Under the pieces are notes generated by a model. It did no database searches. It was not told the origin of the DNA and saw nothing but the letters and a program-made list of their open reading frames with translations. A stretch of DNA of 64,000 nt, from assembly GCA_964408955.1 (NCBI GenBank), contig CAYPBK010000006.1, positions 17,783-81,782 of the forward strand, in the 5' to 3' direction. Positions 16,340 to 24,822 of the stretch are shown in pieces (position 1 is the first letter of the stretch; every line of letters starts with the position of its first letter). The DNA is from JAAYKT01 sp964408955. GTDB lineage: Bacteria; Bacillota; Clostridia; Lutisporales; Lutisporaceae. The translations under genes and the position numbers were made by a program.

Positions 16340-18713
16340 ATTCATTATCGTCTTCATTTGGTCTATTTTGTTCTTTATTGTCTTTTTCTTGCTCTCTGTC
16401 ATCATCAGGTTTAAAATCATCATCAGGTTCAAAATCATAATCATAATCAGGGTATTCAGGTATATCAAAATAATCATCATGCTCTAGCTCACATATTTCC
16501 TCCGGTGCATCGTACTGGCTATCAGCCGGTAATGCTTTTGTTTTATCCAAAGGTTCCGGCCTTTCTATAAAGACCTTTGATTCTATCAAATGCGGAGGAC
16601 AGTTAGGAGAGGCAAGAAGGTTTGATTCTGTGCAAATATCCTTAAGCACGTGAACCTCACATACGCTTTCTAAGCCCGGCTCTGTTCCTTTAATAAAAAG
16701 CTCGGAACGGATAGTAGCTCCTCTTGGATCTTGTTTGCAAAGCTCCGTTGGTCTTTTACCGGATTCTGTGCAAATATCAACAGAAACTAAACCATTTGGT
16801 CTTAAAAAATCTTTAAAAGGTAAATCTTTGTGAATTTCCTGCATTATTGATTTCCAAAGCTTGGCAGGGTAAGAGCCGCCAGTAAAGGACATAGCCTTAG
16901 GCTCATCATGACCCATCCAAACTGCTGCTGTATAATATGTCGAGTAACCTATAAACCATGCGTCCTTATATTCCGTTGTTGTTCCGGTTTTACCTGCAAC
17001 CGGGACATTAGGTATAGCAGCATTTACACCTGTACCTCCTTGTACAACACCTCTCATCAAATTAACCATAATATATGCTACTTGTTCGCTAAAAACCCTG
17101 CGTTTCTCAGGGGTGTTTTCAATTAAAACGTTCCCGTGCCTATCGTATACATGACTAAAGGAGGTGGGAGCAATGTATACTCCTTTGTTGGGGAAGACAT
17201 TATAAGCAGCAACCATTTCTATTGGTTTCACGCCTTTTGTCATACCTCCTAAAGCTAATGCGGGAAGGTTCCTGTCGTTTCTTTTTGGATCCTTAACTTC
17301 AACAGTTGATAGGCCGAAATTTTGCAGATACTCAATGGAACGCTCAACGCCAATATCCTGTACTGTTTTAACTGCAACAATATTAAGAGATTGCTGTATT
17401 GCCTCTCTTACAGTCACCAGCCCTCTGAATGTTCGGTCGTAATTTCTTGGGGAATAGCTGCCAAAGGTTACAGGAGAGTCGTCAACTACAGTTCCTGCCG
17501 TATAACCGTTGTCTATTGCAGGTGCATATACACTGAGAGGCTTTATAGAAGAGCCTGGCTGACGCAGTGATTGCGTTGCTCTGTTTAATCCTCTTCTAAC
17601 TTTATTACTTCTCCCGCCCATTACCGCTTTAATCTCACCGGTATCATTATCAATTATTACAACTGCAGCTTCAGGCTGCAATGTTCCATTTTCGTCCTCT
17701 ACTGAAGGGGGAAATAACTTTTCATTTTCGAAATTAGCTTCTACCAGGTTTTGTATATCAGTATCAATAGTTGATACTATTTTTAACCCGCCATTATATA
17801 CTTTTCTGTTCGCTTCTTCTTTAGTGTAGCCAAGCTTTTCCTGGAAGGCTTGTAATACATCTTTAATTACCATATCAGCAAAATAAGTGGTGTCAACCTC
17901 TTTCTCAACTTTTGCCAGCTTTATCTCTTCAACTACTGCTTCTTCATACTCTTCTTGGTTAATCATATTTTGAGCTAACATTTCTGAAACAATCAAGTTT
18001 TTTCTTTTTATAGAATTATCATAGTTTAAATAAGGTGAATAAGTAGAGGGGTATTTTGTAATGCCTGCTATTACAGCAGATTCTGCCAAGCTTAAATCGC
18101 TGACATCCTTTGCAAAATAATATAAGGCAGCTTCCTTAACACCGGCAACATTGTTTCCGCCTAAACCAATTGTGTTTAAATATGCTTCTAATATCTGCTC
18201 TTTTGTAAATTTTCTCTCTAATTGCATAGCATAATAAGCTTCTATTATTTTTCTTTTAAACTTCTTTTCCGGAGTAAGATATATATTTTTAATTAGCTGC
18301 TGAGTGATTGTGCTTCCTCCATGGGCAAGTTTACCCAGCTTAAAGTCTTCGATAGCTGACCCAATAATACGTTGAATATCAATACCTTTATGAGTATAAA
18401 ATCTTCTATCCTCAATTGCAATAAAAGCATTTTGAAGATTATTAGGTATTTCACTTAGAGTTACCATTGTCCTGTTTTCATTTGCATGTAGCTTATCAAT
18501 AACCCTATCATTTTTATCAACAATGTAAGTTGTCTGGTTCAAATCAAAAATTTCGTCATAATCAAGAGGTTCGGCACCCTTGACCCAAGAATAAACTGTA
18601 CCGAGTACTACACTTGAGGCAATTATTATTATAAATAACAATGCAATAAGTGTAATTTTTAAAACTTTAGTGACTGTATTTTTCTTAGGTTTTTTCTTAT
18701 TTTCGTTTTTCAT
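16338..18713 (-). CDS. pbpA: class A penicillin-binding protein (PBP1A-type)
   Basis: A 791-residue bifunctional PBP. It has a basic cytoplasmic N-terminus, one membrane anchor (about residues 18-42), a GT51 transglycosylase domain with catalytic Glu in FIAIEDRRFYTHKG (near 100) and GGSTITQQLIKN, and a transpeptidase domain with SxxK in RQPGSSIKP (near 388), SLN in QQSLNIV (near 443) and KTGTT (near 575). It polymerises and cross-links peptidoglycan outside the membrane. The last 60 residues are very acidic and Asp/Pro-rich, encoded by short CATCAT-type repeats. AGGAGGT precedes the ATG. Expression at a particular stage cannot be told. Confidence 0.92.
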   Translation of the reverse strand: MKNENKKKPKKNTVTKVLKITLIALLFIIIIASSVVLGTVYSWVKGAEPLDYDEIFDLNQTTYIVDKNDRVIDKLHANENRTMVTLSEIPNNLQNAFIAIEDRRFYTHKGIDIQRIIGSAIEDFKLGKLAHGGSTITQQLIKNIYLTPEKKFKRKIIEAYYAMQLERKFTKEQILEAYLNTIGLGGNNVAGVKEAALYYFAKDVSDLSLAESAVIAGITKYPSTYSPYLNYDNSIKRKNLIVSEMLAQNMINQEEYEEAVVEEIKLAKVEKEVDTTYFADMVIKDVLQAFQEKLGYTKEEANRKVYNGGLKIVSTIDTDIQNLVEANFENEKLFPPSVEDENGTLQPEAAVVIIDNDTGEIKAVMGGRSNKVRRGLNRATQSLRQPGSSIKPLSVYAPAIDNGYTAGTVVDDSPVTFGSYSPRNYDRTFRGLVTVREAIQQSLNIVAVKTVQDIGVERSIEYLQNFGLSTVEVKDPKRNDRNLPALALGGMTKGVKPIEMVAAYNVFPNKGVYIAPTSFSHVYDRHGNVLIENTPEKRRVFSEQVAYIMVNLMRGVVQGGTGVNAAIPNVPVAGKTGTTTEYKDAWFIGYSTYYTAAVWMGHDEPKAMSFTGGSYPAKLWKSIMQEIHKDLPFKDFLRPNGLVSVDICTESGKRPTELCKQDPRGATIRSELFIKGTEPGLESVCEVHVLKDICTESNLLASPNCPPHLIESKVFIERPEPLDKTKALPADSQYDAPEEICELEHDDYFDIPEYPDYDYDFEPDDDFKPDDDREQEKDNKEQNRPNEDDNE

Positions 18714-18830
18714 ACAATACCTCCTATGATTAAAAAGGGAAGCATATTCGTTAATTCTAAATTATTATAGCATAATGAAAATACCATAGCAAACAAGGGC
18801 TTTATTAAAATATAATAAGAAAAAATAAGT

Positions 18831-18861
18831 GAATATTAAATCAATATTTTATACATATAAT
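18831..18861 (+). promoter_or_regulatory. candidate sigma-E promoter of yunB
   Basis: GAATATT (18831-18837), a 16-bp spacer and CATATAAT (18854-18861), resembling sigma-E elements (KMATATW, CATACAHT) with slightly long spacing. yunB is sigma-E dependent in B. subtilis (family knowledge). Confidence 0.35.
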
Positions 18862-18881
18862 GGTTTGAAGAGGAATAATAG

Positions 18882-19583
18882 GTGGTGAAGAAATTAATGA
18901 AATATAAGCAATTTAATAAAAAAGGAAAAGTAAAAACCTATTTTTTTATCGCTTTATTTGTTTTTATAATTGCACTTTTATTTAGCTATATAGAAAACAA
19001 TATAAAACCAAAGCTTAGAGCCATGTCAGAAATTAAAGCAAGGCTATTTGCAACGCAAGCTATTAATGATGCAGTAAGAAAAAAAATAGAGCTTGATTTA
19101 TTTAATAACCTCATAACAATTAAGACTGACAATAACGGTAAAGTAACTTTGGTTCAGGCAAATTCCAATGAAATGAATAAACTGGCAGTAGAAACGTCCA
19201 TAGAGATACTAAAAGAATTGGAAGATATAAAAAGAAAAAATATAAAAATATCTTTTGGGAATATTATAGGAAGTCAAATTTTTGCCGATGCCGGACCTTA
19301 TATTAACATAAATGTACAGCCTGCAGGCTCAGTCAATGTAAAATTTGCCACGGAATTTGCAGAGGCAGGTATAAATCAAACAAGATTAAAAATATATATG
19401 AACGTTGATACAACAGTTCAAATAATAGTGCCTTTTGCAGGGAATAATATAGATGTTTCAACTAATATACCTGTATCTGAAACTATAATTGTAGGAGACG
19501 TACCGGAAAGCTATATCAATGTGCCAAAGGACAATAATGACTTTTTGAAAGTAGTGCCTTCTAAGGACCCATTCAAGGATTAG
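18882..19583 (+). CDS. yunB: sporulation protein YunB
   Basis: A 233-residue protein with a membrane anchor (about residues 20-40) followed by the YunB-type domain: ENNIKPKLRAMSEIKARLFATQAINDAV, VTLVQANSNEMNKLA, IKISFGNIIGSQIFADAGP and QTRLKIYMNVDTTVQIIVPF. YunB is a mother-cell sporulation protein whose biochemical role is unclear. Starts at GTG 18882, GTG 18885 or ATG 18897 are all possible; AGAGGA fits the first. It is divergent from the PBP gene. Confidence 0.85.
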   Translation: MVKKLMKYKQFNKKGKVKTYFFIALFVFIIALLFSYIENNIKPKLRAMSEIKARLFATQAINDAVRKKIELDLFNNLITIKTDNNGKVTLVQANSNEMNKLAVETSIEILKELEDIKRKNIKISFGNIIGSQIFADAGPYININVQPAGSVNVKFATEFAEAGINQTRLKIYMNVDTTVQIIVPFAGNNIDVSTNIPVSETIIVGDVPESYINVPKDNNDFLKVVPSKDPFKD

Positions 19584-19620
19584 TTAGCTTTATAGTAATA
19601 AGTGTCGCAGTTGTATTATC

Positions 19621-19649
19621 TTGACAACAGATAATACTTGGAATAGTAT
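19621..19649 (+). promoter_or_regulatory. sigma-A promoter of hflX
   Basis: TTGACA (19621-19626), a 17-bp spacer and TAGTAT (19644-19649). The resulting leader contains the inverted repeat TTGACA...TGTCAA at 19695-19712. Confidence 0.6.
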
Positions 19650-19792
19650 ACATGTAAAATAGTATATCCTATGAAAGTAGATGCTATCTTTATTATTGAC
19701 ACTTAAATGTCAAGGATATGCCTATTAAACTTGTTCCGGGGTCTGAGACAGGTAAAAGAAGAATTAGCCCTAAAAGAAAAGGTGGTTATATA

Positions 19793-21574
19793 ATGACAAG
19801 TTTTCGAAGATCTACGATGGAATTAATTGATATAATGTTTACCCAAACAGTAGAAAAAGAACAAATCATATCACAAGAGTTATTGGATGCAATGTTCAAT
19901 ATAACAAATGTAGAAAAAAGAGAAATAGCAGTTTTTATAAGCAGAAAAGGAGAAATCATTGATGTAGCTATAGGTGATGCAAGCTCAGTAAAATTGAAAG
20001 AGTATAGAGAGAAAAGATCATTAAAAGGCTTATCCGGAATTAGGTGTATACATACACATCCTAATGGAAAAGGTTATCCCTCAGACATGGATGTTTCTGC
20101 ATTAAAAATTTTAAAGCTTGATTTGATGGTTTCTATAGGTATTGATAACAGGGAGATTAAGGATTCTTTTATTGCTTATATAAATGAAGAGGAGAAATCA
20201 GGAGTTGTAATACAAGGACCTTACAAACCTTCGGATTTGCTGGAAATAAACTTTTCTGAGCTAATAAGGGAGATAGAAAAAATATTTGAAGCATCGGACT
20301 ATGACCATGCTTTAACAAATATTAAGGAAGAGAAAGCAATACTTGTAGGTATTAAAGGCATTGAAGATTTAGATGAGCTAAGCGAACTTCTTAAAACAGC
20401 GGGTGGAATTGAAGCCGGAAGGCTGGTGCAGAATATAACAAGAATTGATTCAGCTTTCTTTCTTGGAAAAGGTAAACTAAAAGAATTAGCAGGAGAGGTC
20501 CAAGTAAATGATGCTGATTTTGTTGTGTTTGATGATGAATTATCAGGAGCACAGATTAGAAACATAGAAAATGAATTAAATGTTAAGATTATTGACAGGA
20601 CGCAAATCATATTAGATATTTTTGCTAAAAGGGCTTCATCTAAAGAAGGCAAATTGCAAGTTGAGCTTGCACAATTGAAATATGCATTACCAAGACTTGT
20701 AGGGCAAGGTATAACCATGTCTAGGACAGGCGGTGGGATTGGCACAAGAGGACCTGGAGAACAAAAGTTGGAAACAGACAGACGAAGGATTAGAGAAAAA
20801 ATCAGTGAATTGGAAAAAGAGATAAAAGAGATAAAGAAAAACAGACAGGTTCAAAGGAAAAGCAGAAAAAATTTGTTTAATGTATGTATAGTCGGTTATA
20901 CAAATTCAGGGAAATCTACTCTTTTAAATGCTTTGACGGATTCCGATGCTTTTGTAGAAGATCTGCTGTTTGCAACATTGGACCCGACTAGCAGGAAGTT
21001 GCAGCTAAAGGAAGGAAATGAAATAGTAATAACAGATACAGTTGGTTTCATAAGGAATCTCCCACATGGCTTAATAGAAGCGTTTAAATCAACTTTAGAG
21101 GAAGTTACCTATGCTGATTTGCTGTTACATGTTGTAGACGGCAGCATTGATTATTTTGAAAAACAAATAGAAATAGTAAACGAAGTTTTAAAAGATTTAA
21201 ATGCGGAGAATAAACCAGTAATTTTAGTTTTCAATAAAATAGACAAAAAAGAAGAAAATCTATTCTTTCCTTTTTTAAACAAATATAAAGATATCATATA
21301 TATATCAGCAAAAGAAAGAATTAATTTGAATAGGCTAATGGATATGATAGTTGAAAAATCGAAAAAGGATCATGAAATTGTTGAATTATTGATTCCATAT
21401 AATCAATCTGATATTATCACATATTTATACGAAAACGGTAGAGTGATAAATAAAGAGTATAGAGATAAGTATATATTCGTGAGATGTGAAATGTCCTCGG
21501 CTGCTGCCGGCAAAGTAAAAAAATATTATAACTCAGCTCTTATCGAGAATTCTTATAGAGACGATTTCGAATAA
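19793..21574 (+). CDS. hflX: HflX GTPase with N-terminal JAMM-like domain
   Basis: A 593-residue protein. Its C-terminal three quarters is HflX: the glycine-rich GGGIGTRGPGEQKLETDRRRI, Walker A GYTNSGKSTLL, switch DTVGFIRNLPHGLIEAF and NKID, i.e. a ribosome-binding, ribosome-splitting GTPase. The first 170 or so residues are extra compared with about 420-residue HflX proteins. They carry HTHP at 87-90, then S97 and D100, which matches the HxHP-x6-S-x2-D zinc motif of MPN/JAMM and RadC domains. AAAGGTGG fits ATG 19793; an in-frame ATG at 19718 would add 25 residues but its RBS is only two bases away. Confidence 0.9.
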   Translation: MTSFRRSTMELIDIMFTQTVEKEQIISQELLDAMFNITNVEKREIAVFISRKGEIIDVAIGDASSVKLKEYREKRSLKGLSGIRCIHTHPNGKGYPSDMDVSALKILKLDLMVSIGIDNREIKDSFIAYINEEEKSGVVIQGPYKPSDLLEINFSELIREIEKIFEASDYDHALTNIKEEKAILVGIKGIEDLDELSELLKTAGGIEAGRLVQNITRIDSAFFLGKGKLKELAGEVQVNDADFVVFDDELSGAQIRNIENELNVKIIDRTQIILDIFAKRASSKEGKLQVELAQLKYALPRLVGQGITMSRTGGGIGTRGPGEQKLETDRRRIREKISELEKEIKEIKKNRQVQRKSRKNLFNVCIVGYTNSGKSTLLNALTDSDAFVEDLLFATLDPTSRKLQLKEGNEIVITDTVGFIRNLPHGLIEAFKSTLEEVTYADLLLHVVDGSIDYFEKQIEIVNEVLKDLNAENKPVILVFNKIDKKEENLFFPFLNKYKDIIYISAKERINLNRLMDMIVEKSKKDHEIVELLIPYNQSDIITYLYENGRVINKEYRDKYIFVRCEMSSAAAGKVKKYYNSALIENSYRDDFE

Positions 21575-21895
21575 CCCCATGATAAATAAAAATAAAGCAA
21601 AAATTTTCTTCAGTAAATCGGAACCTAGCTTTAAGGAAATAAAGGAGCCAATAAGTGCAGCAATAATACCCGGTATTATGAGTTTTTTTAGCAAACCTTT
21701 TTCTAAATTACCACTTTTATAGTGAACAATTAAAGCTATAATAGCAGATGGAATAAAAGATATCAGATTTATGCTTTGTGCTGCGTGCTGTTCAATTTTT
21801 AAAAAAATTGTTAATGCAGGTATCAATATAGTGCCGCCGCCTATACCTAATCCGCTTAGTATTCCTGTTAAAATACCGATTAAAAAACCGTACAT
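21533..21895 (-). CDS. TauE/SafE-family membrane protein, half-size (second of pair)
   Basis: A 120-residue membrane protein with about four helices and the TauE/SafE motif GIGGGTILIPALTIF near the N-terminus, then QHAAQSINLISFIPSAI. Members transport sulfite, sulfoacetate or related anions, usually as one chain of about 250 residues with two such halves. Here each half is its own gene. Its ATG shares a base with the stop of the upstream gene (TAATG), indicating coupled translation. Its 3' end overlaps the convergent hflX by 42 bp. Confidence 0.82.
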   Translation of the reverse strand: MYGFLIGILTGILSGLGIGGGTILIPALTIFLKIEQHAAQSINLISFIPSAIIALIVHYKSGNLEKGLLKKLIIPGIIAALIGSFISLKLGSDLLKKIFALFLFIMGLFEIVSIRILDKS

Positions 21896-22257
21896 TAGAA
21901 CATCATCCTAATTGCTGTTATTATCATTAAAACCCCGAATAGCTTTCTAATAAAATTAATTGATAAACGGTTTAGAAGCTTTGAACCGATAAAAGCCCCA
22001 ATAAGGGAGCCCAAAGAAACAAATATTATTGTTTGATACAAAGAAGTGCTGGTTCGCATATATATAAATGAGCTTATAATGGTTAAAGGAAGAATTACAG
22101 ATATCGCTGTTGCGTGAGCTTTATGGTCATGAAGCTTATACAAAAAAACTAAAGATAGGACCAAAATTACCCCGCCCCCCGAACCCAGAAGACCATTAAT
22201 CAATCCGGCGAAAAAGCCGGTTATACAAAGCAAAGTATTTTTCTTGATATATTTCAC
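21895..22257 (-). CDS. TauE/SafE-family membrane protein, half-size (first of pair)
   Basis: A 120-residue membrane protein matching the N-terminal half of TauE/SafE exporters: FFAGLINGLLGSGGGVILVLSLVFL near residue 15, then KAHATAISVILPLTIISS and GSLIGAFIGSKLLNRL. It is translated first and coupled to its partner. The two are best seen as subunits of a single heteromeric transporter; the substrate is unknown. Two complete, well-formed halves argue against a recent frameshift of a one-piece gene. Confidence 0.83.
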   Translation of the reverse strand: MKYIKKNTLLCITGFFAGLINGLLGSGGGVILVLSLVFLYKLHDHKAHATAISVILPLTIISSFIYMRTSTSLYQTIIFVSLGSLIGAFIGSKLLNRLSINFIRKLFGVLMIITAIRMMF

Positions 22258-22405
22258 CTACTAATTTTTATTAAAAAGCTATTATATATTGTAATAAGAT
22301 AGTATCTATCATAAGATTCTTCTCAGATAGTTACGAAGGTATTCATTCATAAAAAAATATGCTATAGCTTAAACCTCAGTTACGTTTAATATTCTCTTTA
22401 TTTAA

Positions 22406-22462
22406 ATTATTAGCCTAGGGACTTGTAATCCTAAAAAATATAATAAGCAAAACTGAAACTAT
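22406..22462 (+). repeat. dispersed intergenic repeat, copy A
   Basis: The core runs ATTATTAGCC to ATAATAAGCAAAACTGA and an AACTAT tail. It matches copies at 14220-14275 (reverse) and 37630-37693. Flanking similarity extends both ways (GCTATAG at 22361, TTTAAATTGTG near 22480). It lies in the 305-bp region before nadE. Confidence 0.6.
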
Positions 22463-22499
22463 AGTAATATTTAAATTGTGTGGAAAGTCCTCCTTTGGG

Positions 22500-22528
22500 T
22501 TTACACATAAAATTTAGAATGATATTAT
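22500..22528 (+). promoter_or_regulatory. sigma-A promoter of nadE
   Basis: TTTACA (22500-22505), a 17-bp spacer and TATTAT (22523-22528), 35 bp before the ATG. Confidence 0.5.
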
Positions 22529-22562
22529 ATGAATAGCATTTATATTGCTTCGGAGGGATAAA

Positions 22563-23288
22563 ATGAAGGATGTAAATAAAGAAATCGAAGAGATAGTTAA
22601 TTGGATTAAAGAAACAGTTCTTTCGGCAAAGGCTAAAGGAGTTATATTGGGATTATCAGGAGGAATAGACTCTGCAGTAGCTGCAGCATTATGTAAAAAA
22701 GCATTTCCGGATAATACATTATGTCTTATCATGCCGTGCCATAGTGATAACTCTGATGCTGAGGATGCCGGTATAATTGCGGATAAACTGAAGCTGGATA
22801 CAAAAAAAGTTGAATTAGATACTATATATGACAGCTTTATTAAGCAAGTCGGCTCTGACAGTGATGATTTAAAATTCATACTGGGAAATATAAAATCAAG
22901 ATTACGAATGATAACTTTGTATTATTTTGCAGCCAAGTATAATTATTTGGTTGTCGGACCGACTAACAAAAGCGAATTTGCTATCGGATATTTTACGAAA
23001 CACGGTGATAGCGGTGTGGATATGATGCCTATTGTCAGTTATGTCAAACATGAGATTTATGAGCTGGCACGCAATCTTGGAATACCAAAAATAATAATAG
23101 ACAAAATCCCGACAGCCGGGCTGTGGCCGGGTCAAACTGATGAATCAGAAATGGAAATGTCCTATGAAGAGTTAGATAAATTTATAACTTTAAACCACGG
23201 AGAAGAGAGCATTATAAAAAAAATAGAAAAGAAAATTCAAAAAAGTGAACATAAAAGGAAATTTCCTGAAATGTTTAAAAGGGTTTAA
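22563..23288 (+). CDS. nadE: NH3-dependent NAD+ synthetase
   Basis: A protein of about 241 residues of the short, ammonia-using NadE type, with no glutaminase domain. The PP-loop LGLSGGIDSAVAAAL lies near residue 28. GPTNKSEFAIGYFTKHGDSGVDMMPI and the late IPTAGLWPGQTDESEMEMSYEELD complete the NaAD/ATP site. It amidates nicotinic acid adenine dinucleotide. CGGAGGG (22551-22557) fixes the ATG at 22563; the in-frame TTG at 22545 lies upstream of the RBS. Confidence 0.93.
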   Translation: MKDVNKEIEEIVNWIKETVLSAKAKGVILGLSGGIDSAVAAALCKKAFPDNTLCLIMPCHSDNSDAEDAGIIADKLKLDTKKVELDTIYDSFIKQVGSDSDDLKFILGNIKSRLRMITLYYFAAKYNYLVVGPTNKSEFAIGYFTKHGDSGVDMMPIVSYVKHEIYELARNLGIPKIIIDKIPTAGLWPGQTDESEMEMSYEELDKFITLNHGEESIIKKIEKKIQKSEHKRKFPEMFKRV

Positions 23289-23319
23289 CCGATAAACAAA
23301 TTTATGAGGGGGTTAATTT

Positions 23320-24054
23320 ATGGCTGGTCATTCTAAATGGTCAAATATTAAAAATAAAAAAGGAAAAGCAGATGCCGCTAGAGGAAAGGTTTTTACAAAG
23401 GTCGGAAAAGAAATTTCTATTGCCGCAAAAGCCGGGTCTGATCCTGAAGCAAACAGCAAGCTGCGTGACGCTATAGCAAAAGCAAAGTCAAATAATATGC
23501 CTAATGATACTATTCAAAGAGCAATAAAAAGAGGCGCAGGTGAATTGGGAGATATATCCTACGAAGAGATTGTCTATGAAGGATATGCGCCGGGAGGAGT
23601 TGCCGTGATAGTAAACACCCTTACGGAAAACCGGAATAGGACAGCCGGTGATGTCAGGTATATTTTTGATAAAAACGGAGGAAGTCTTGGAAGTACTGGA
23701 TGTGTGGGATGGATGTTTGATAAAAAGGGTCTGATTATTGTAGAAAAAGAGGAAAACATAGACGAAGAAGATTTGTTCATGCTTGCTTTGGAAGCCGGGG
23801 CTGAAGACTTGATCACGGAAGAGGATTCTTTTGAAATATATACTGAGCCGGCTGCATTTTCTGAAGTTAGGCTTAACCTGGAAAAGGCAGGAATAAAAAT
23901 GGCTTCTGCGGAAATTGCCCTTTTACCGCAAAATACTGTAAAAGTAGCTGCTGATGAGGATTTGAAAAGGATTAATAAAATGTTTGAAATGTTTGATGAC
24001 AATGATGATGTCCAAGATTTTTATCATAATGCGGAATTGCCGGAGGAGGATTAG
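23320..24054 (+). CDS. yebC: YebC/TACO1-family protein
   Basis: A 244-residue protein opening with the family signature MAGHSKWSNIKNKKGKADAARGKVFTKVGKEI, then SNNMPNDTIQRAIKRGAG, NTLTENRNRTAGDVRYIFDKNGG and SVGWMF-type residues. YebC proteins are DNA- or ribosome-associated; recent work links them to translation of proline-rich stretches. GAGGGGG precedes the ATG. In many bacteria yebC neighbours ruvCAB, as it does here with one gene between. Confidence 0.94.
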   Translation: MAGHSKWSNIKNKKGKADAARGKVFTKVGKEISIAAKAGSDPEANSKLRDAIAKAKSNNMPNDTIQRAIKRGAGELGDISYEEIVYEGYAPGGVAVIVNTLTENRNRTAGDVRYIFDKNGGSLGSTGCVGWMFDKKGLIIVEKEENIDEEDLFMLALEAGAEDLITEEDSFEIYTEPAAFSEVRLNLEKAGIKMASAEIALLPQNTVKVAADEDLKRINKMFEMFDDNDDVQDFYHNAELPEED

Positions 24055-24106
24055 CAGTACCCGGGTTCAAAGGGTTCTTATGAATAAAATTTGAAAATAT
24101 GGTAAT

Positions 24107-24136
24107 AATAACTTCCATAAAAGCATGGAGGTTATT
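24107..24136 (+). promoter_or_regulatory. RBS-sequestering hairpin before the BofC-like gene
   Basis: AATAACTTCCAT (24107-24118) and ATGGAGGTTATT (24125-24136) form a 12-bp stem with one G-T pair and a 6-base loop. The right arm contains the GGAGG ribosome-binding site (24127-24131) of the ATG at 24139. Confidence 0.65.
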
Positions 24137-24138
24137 TT

Positions 24139-24759
24139 ATGTTTGAAGATAGGAGAAAAAGCAAAACGAAGAAGCTTATCTTGATATTCAGTTTAGTTTT
24201 TTTGTCAGCATTTATAATAAGCTATTTTGTTAATAACGGTATTGAGAAAAGTACTGAGGAAAACCAATCAAAAAATAATGAAAGTCTTATTATTCCTAGT
24301 AATGTAAGAAACTATACCAAAACTGTAAAAGACAACGAAACTCCCGAAGAGCTTTCCTATATAACTAACGAGCTAACAAGACTTTGCTACATAACGCATT
24401 TTAAAAGATGTGGCCATAAGATTGAAAAAACAGTCCCAATTATGGAAGCTCTTGTAGGTTTAAGAATTGAAGAATTATCGGAAAAGATTGACGATTGGCA
24501 AATAAATGACTTAAAAGATGATATTATTTTTCTAACTAAAGAAATCGACACATTTTGTCCTAAGCATTTTATAATCGGGGTGAAGGATGATAATATTGCT
24601 GTTTACACTTATAACGAAAGCGGTGATAAGATTTTAAAAGAGAAAACAGATATAAATATAAACATATTGACACCGGAAGACCAAGAATTTTTGATGGGTG
24701 GCATAGTCGCGGACACGGAGGATGACATGGAAATAAAGCTAGAAGGGTTCAGTAATTAG
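24139..24759 (+). CDS. membrane-anchored protein with BofC-like C-terminal region
   Basis: A 206-residue protein with a basic N-terminus, one membrane segment (about residues 13-32), a low-complexity linker (to about 60) and an extracytoplasmic domain containing three cysteines (CYITHFKRCGHK, TFCPKHF). The ending LTPEDQEFLMGGIVADTEDDMEIKLEGFSN resembles the BofC C-terminal domain. BofC restrains SpoIVB protease activity during sporulation in Bacillus; whether this protein does so is inference. A hairpin covers its ribosome-binding site. It lies between yebC and ruvC. Confidence 0.6.
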   Translation: MFEDRRKSKTKKLILIFSLVFLSAFIISYFVNNGIEKSTEENQSKNNESLIIPSNVRNYTKTVKDNETPEELSYITNELTRLCYITHFKRCGHKIEKTVPIMEALVGLRIEELSEKIDDWQINDLKDDIIFLTKEIDTFCPKHFIIGVKDDNIAVYTYNESGDKILKEKTDININILTPEDQEFLMGGIVADTEDDMEIKLEGFSN

Positions 24760-24822
24760 TATTTTTAGGCTTTATTTTTTTGGCGTAAAAGGTTATAGTA
24801 GTTATAGCGAATATATGTTTGG

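Noticed and set aside
19718..19792. Longer HflX start at ATG 19718
   Set aside because: Its RBS (AAGG) lies only two bases from the ATG, whereas AAAGGTGG is well placed for ATG 19793. The extension might be a leader peptide, but I see no support.
20299..20745. Long open frame antisense to hflX, and similar antisense frames such as 23574-24002 and 36102-36476
   Set aside because: They lie inside well-supported genes on the other strand, lack ribosome-binding sites and have compositions expected of reversed coding DNA.
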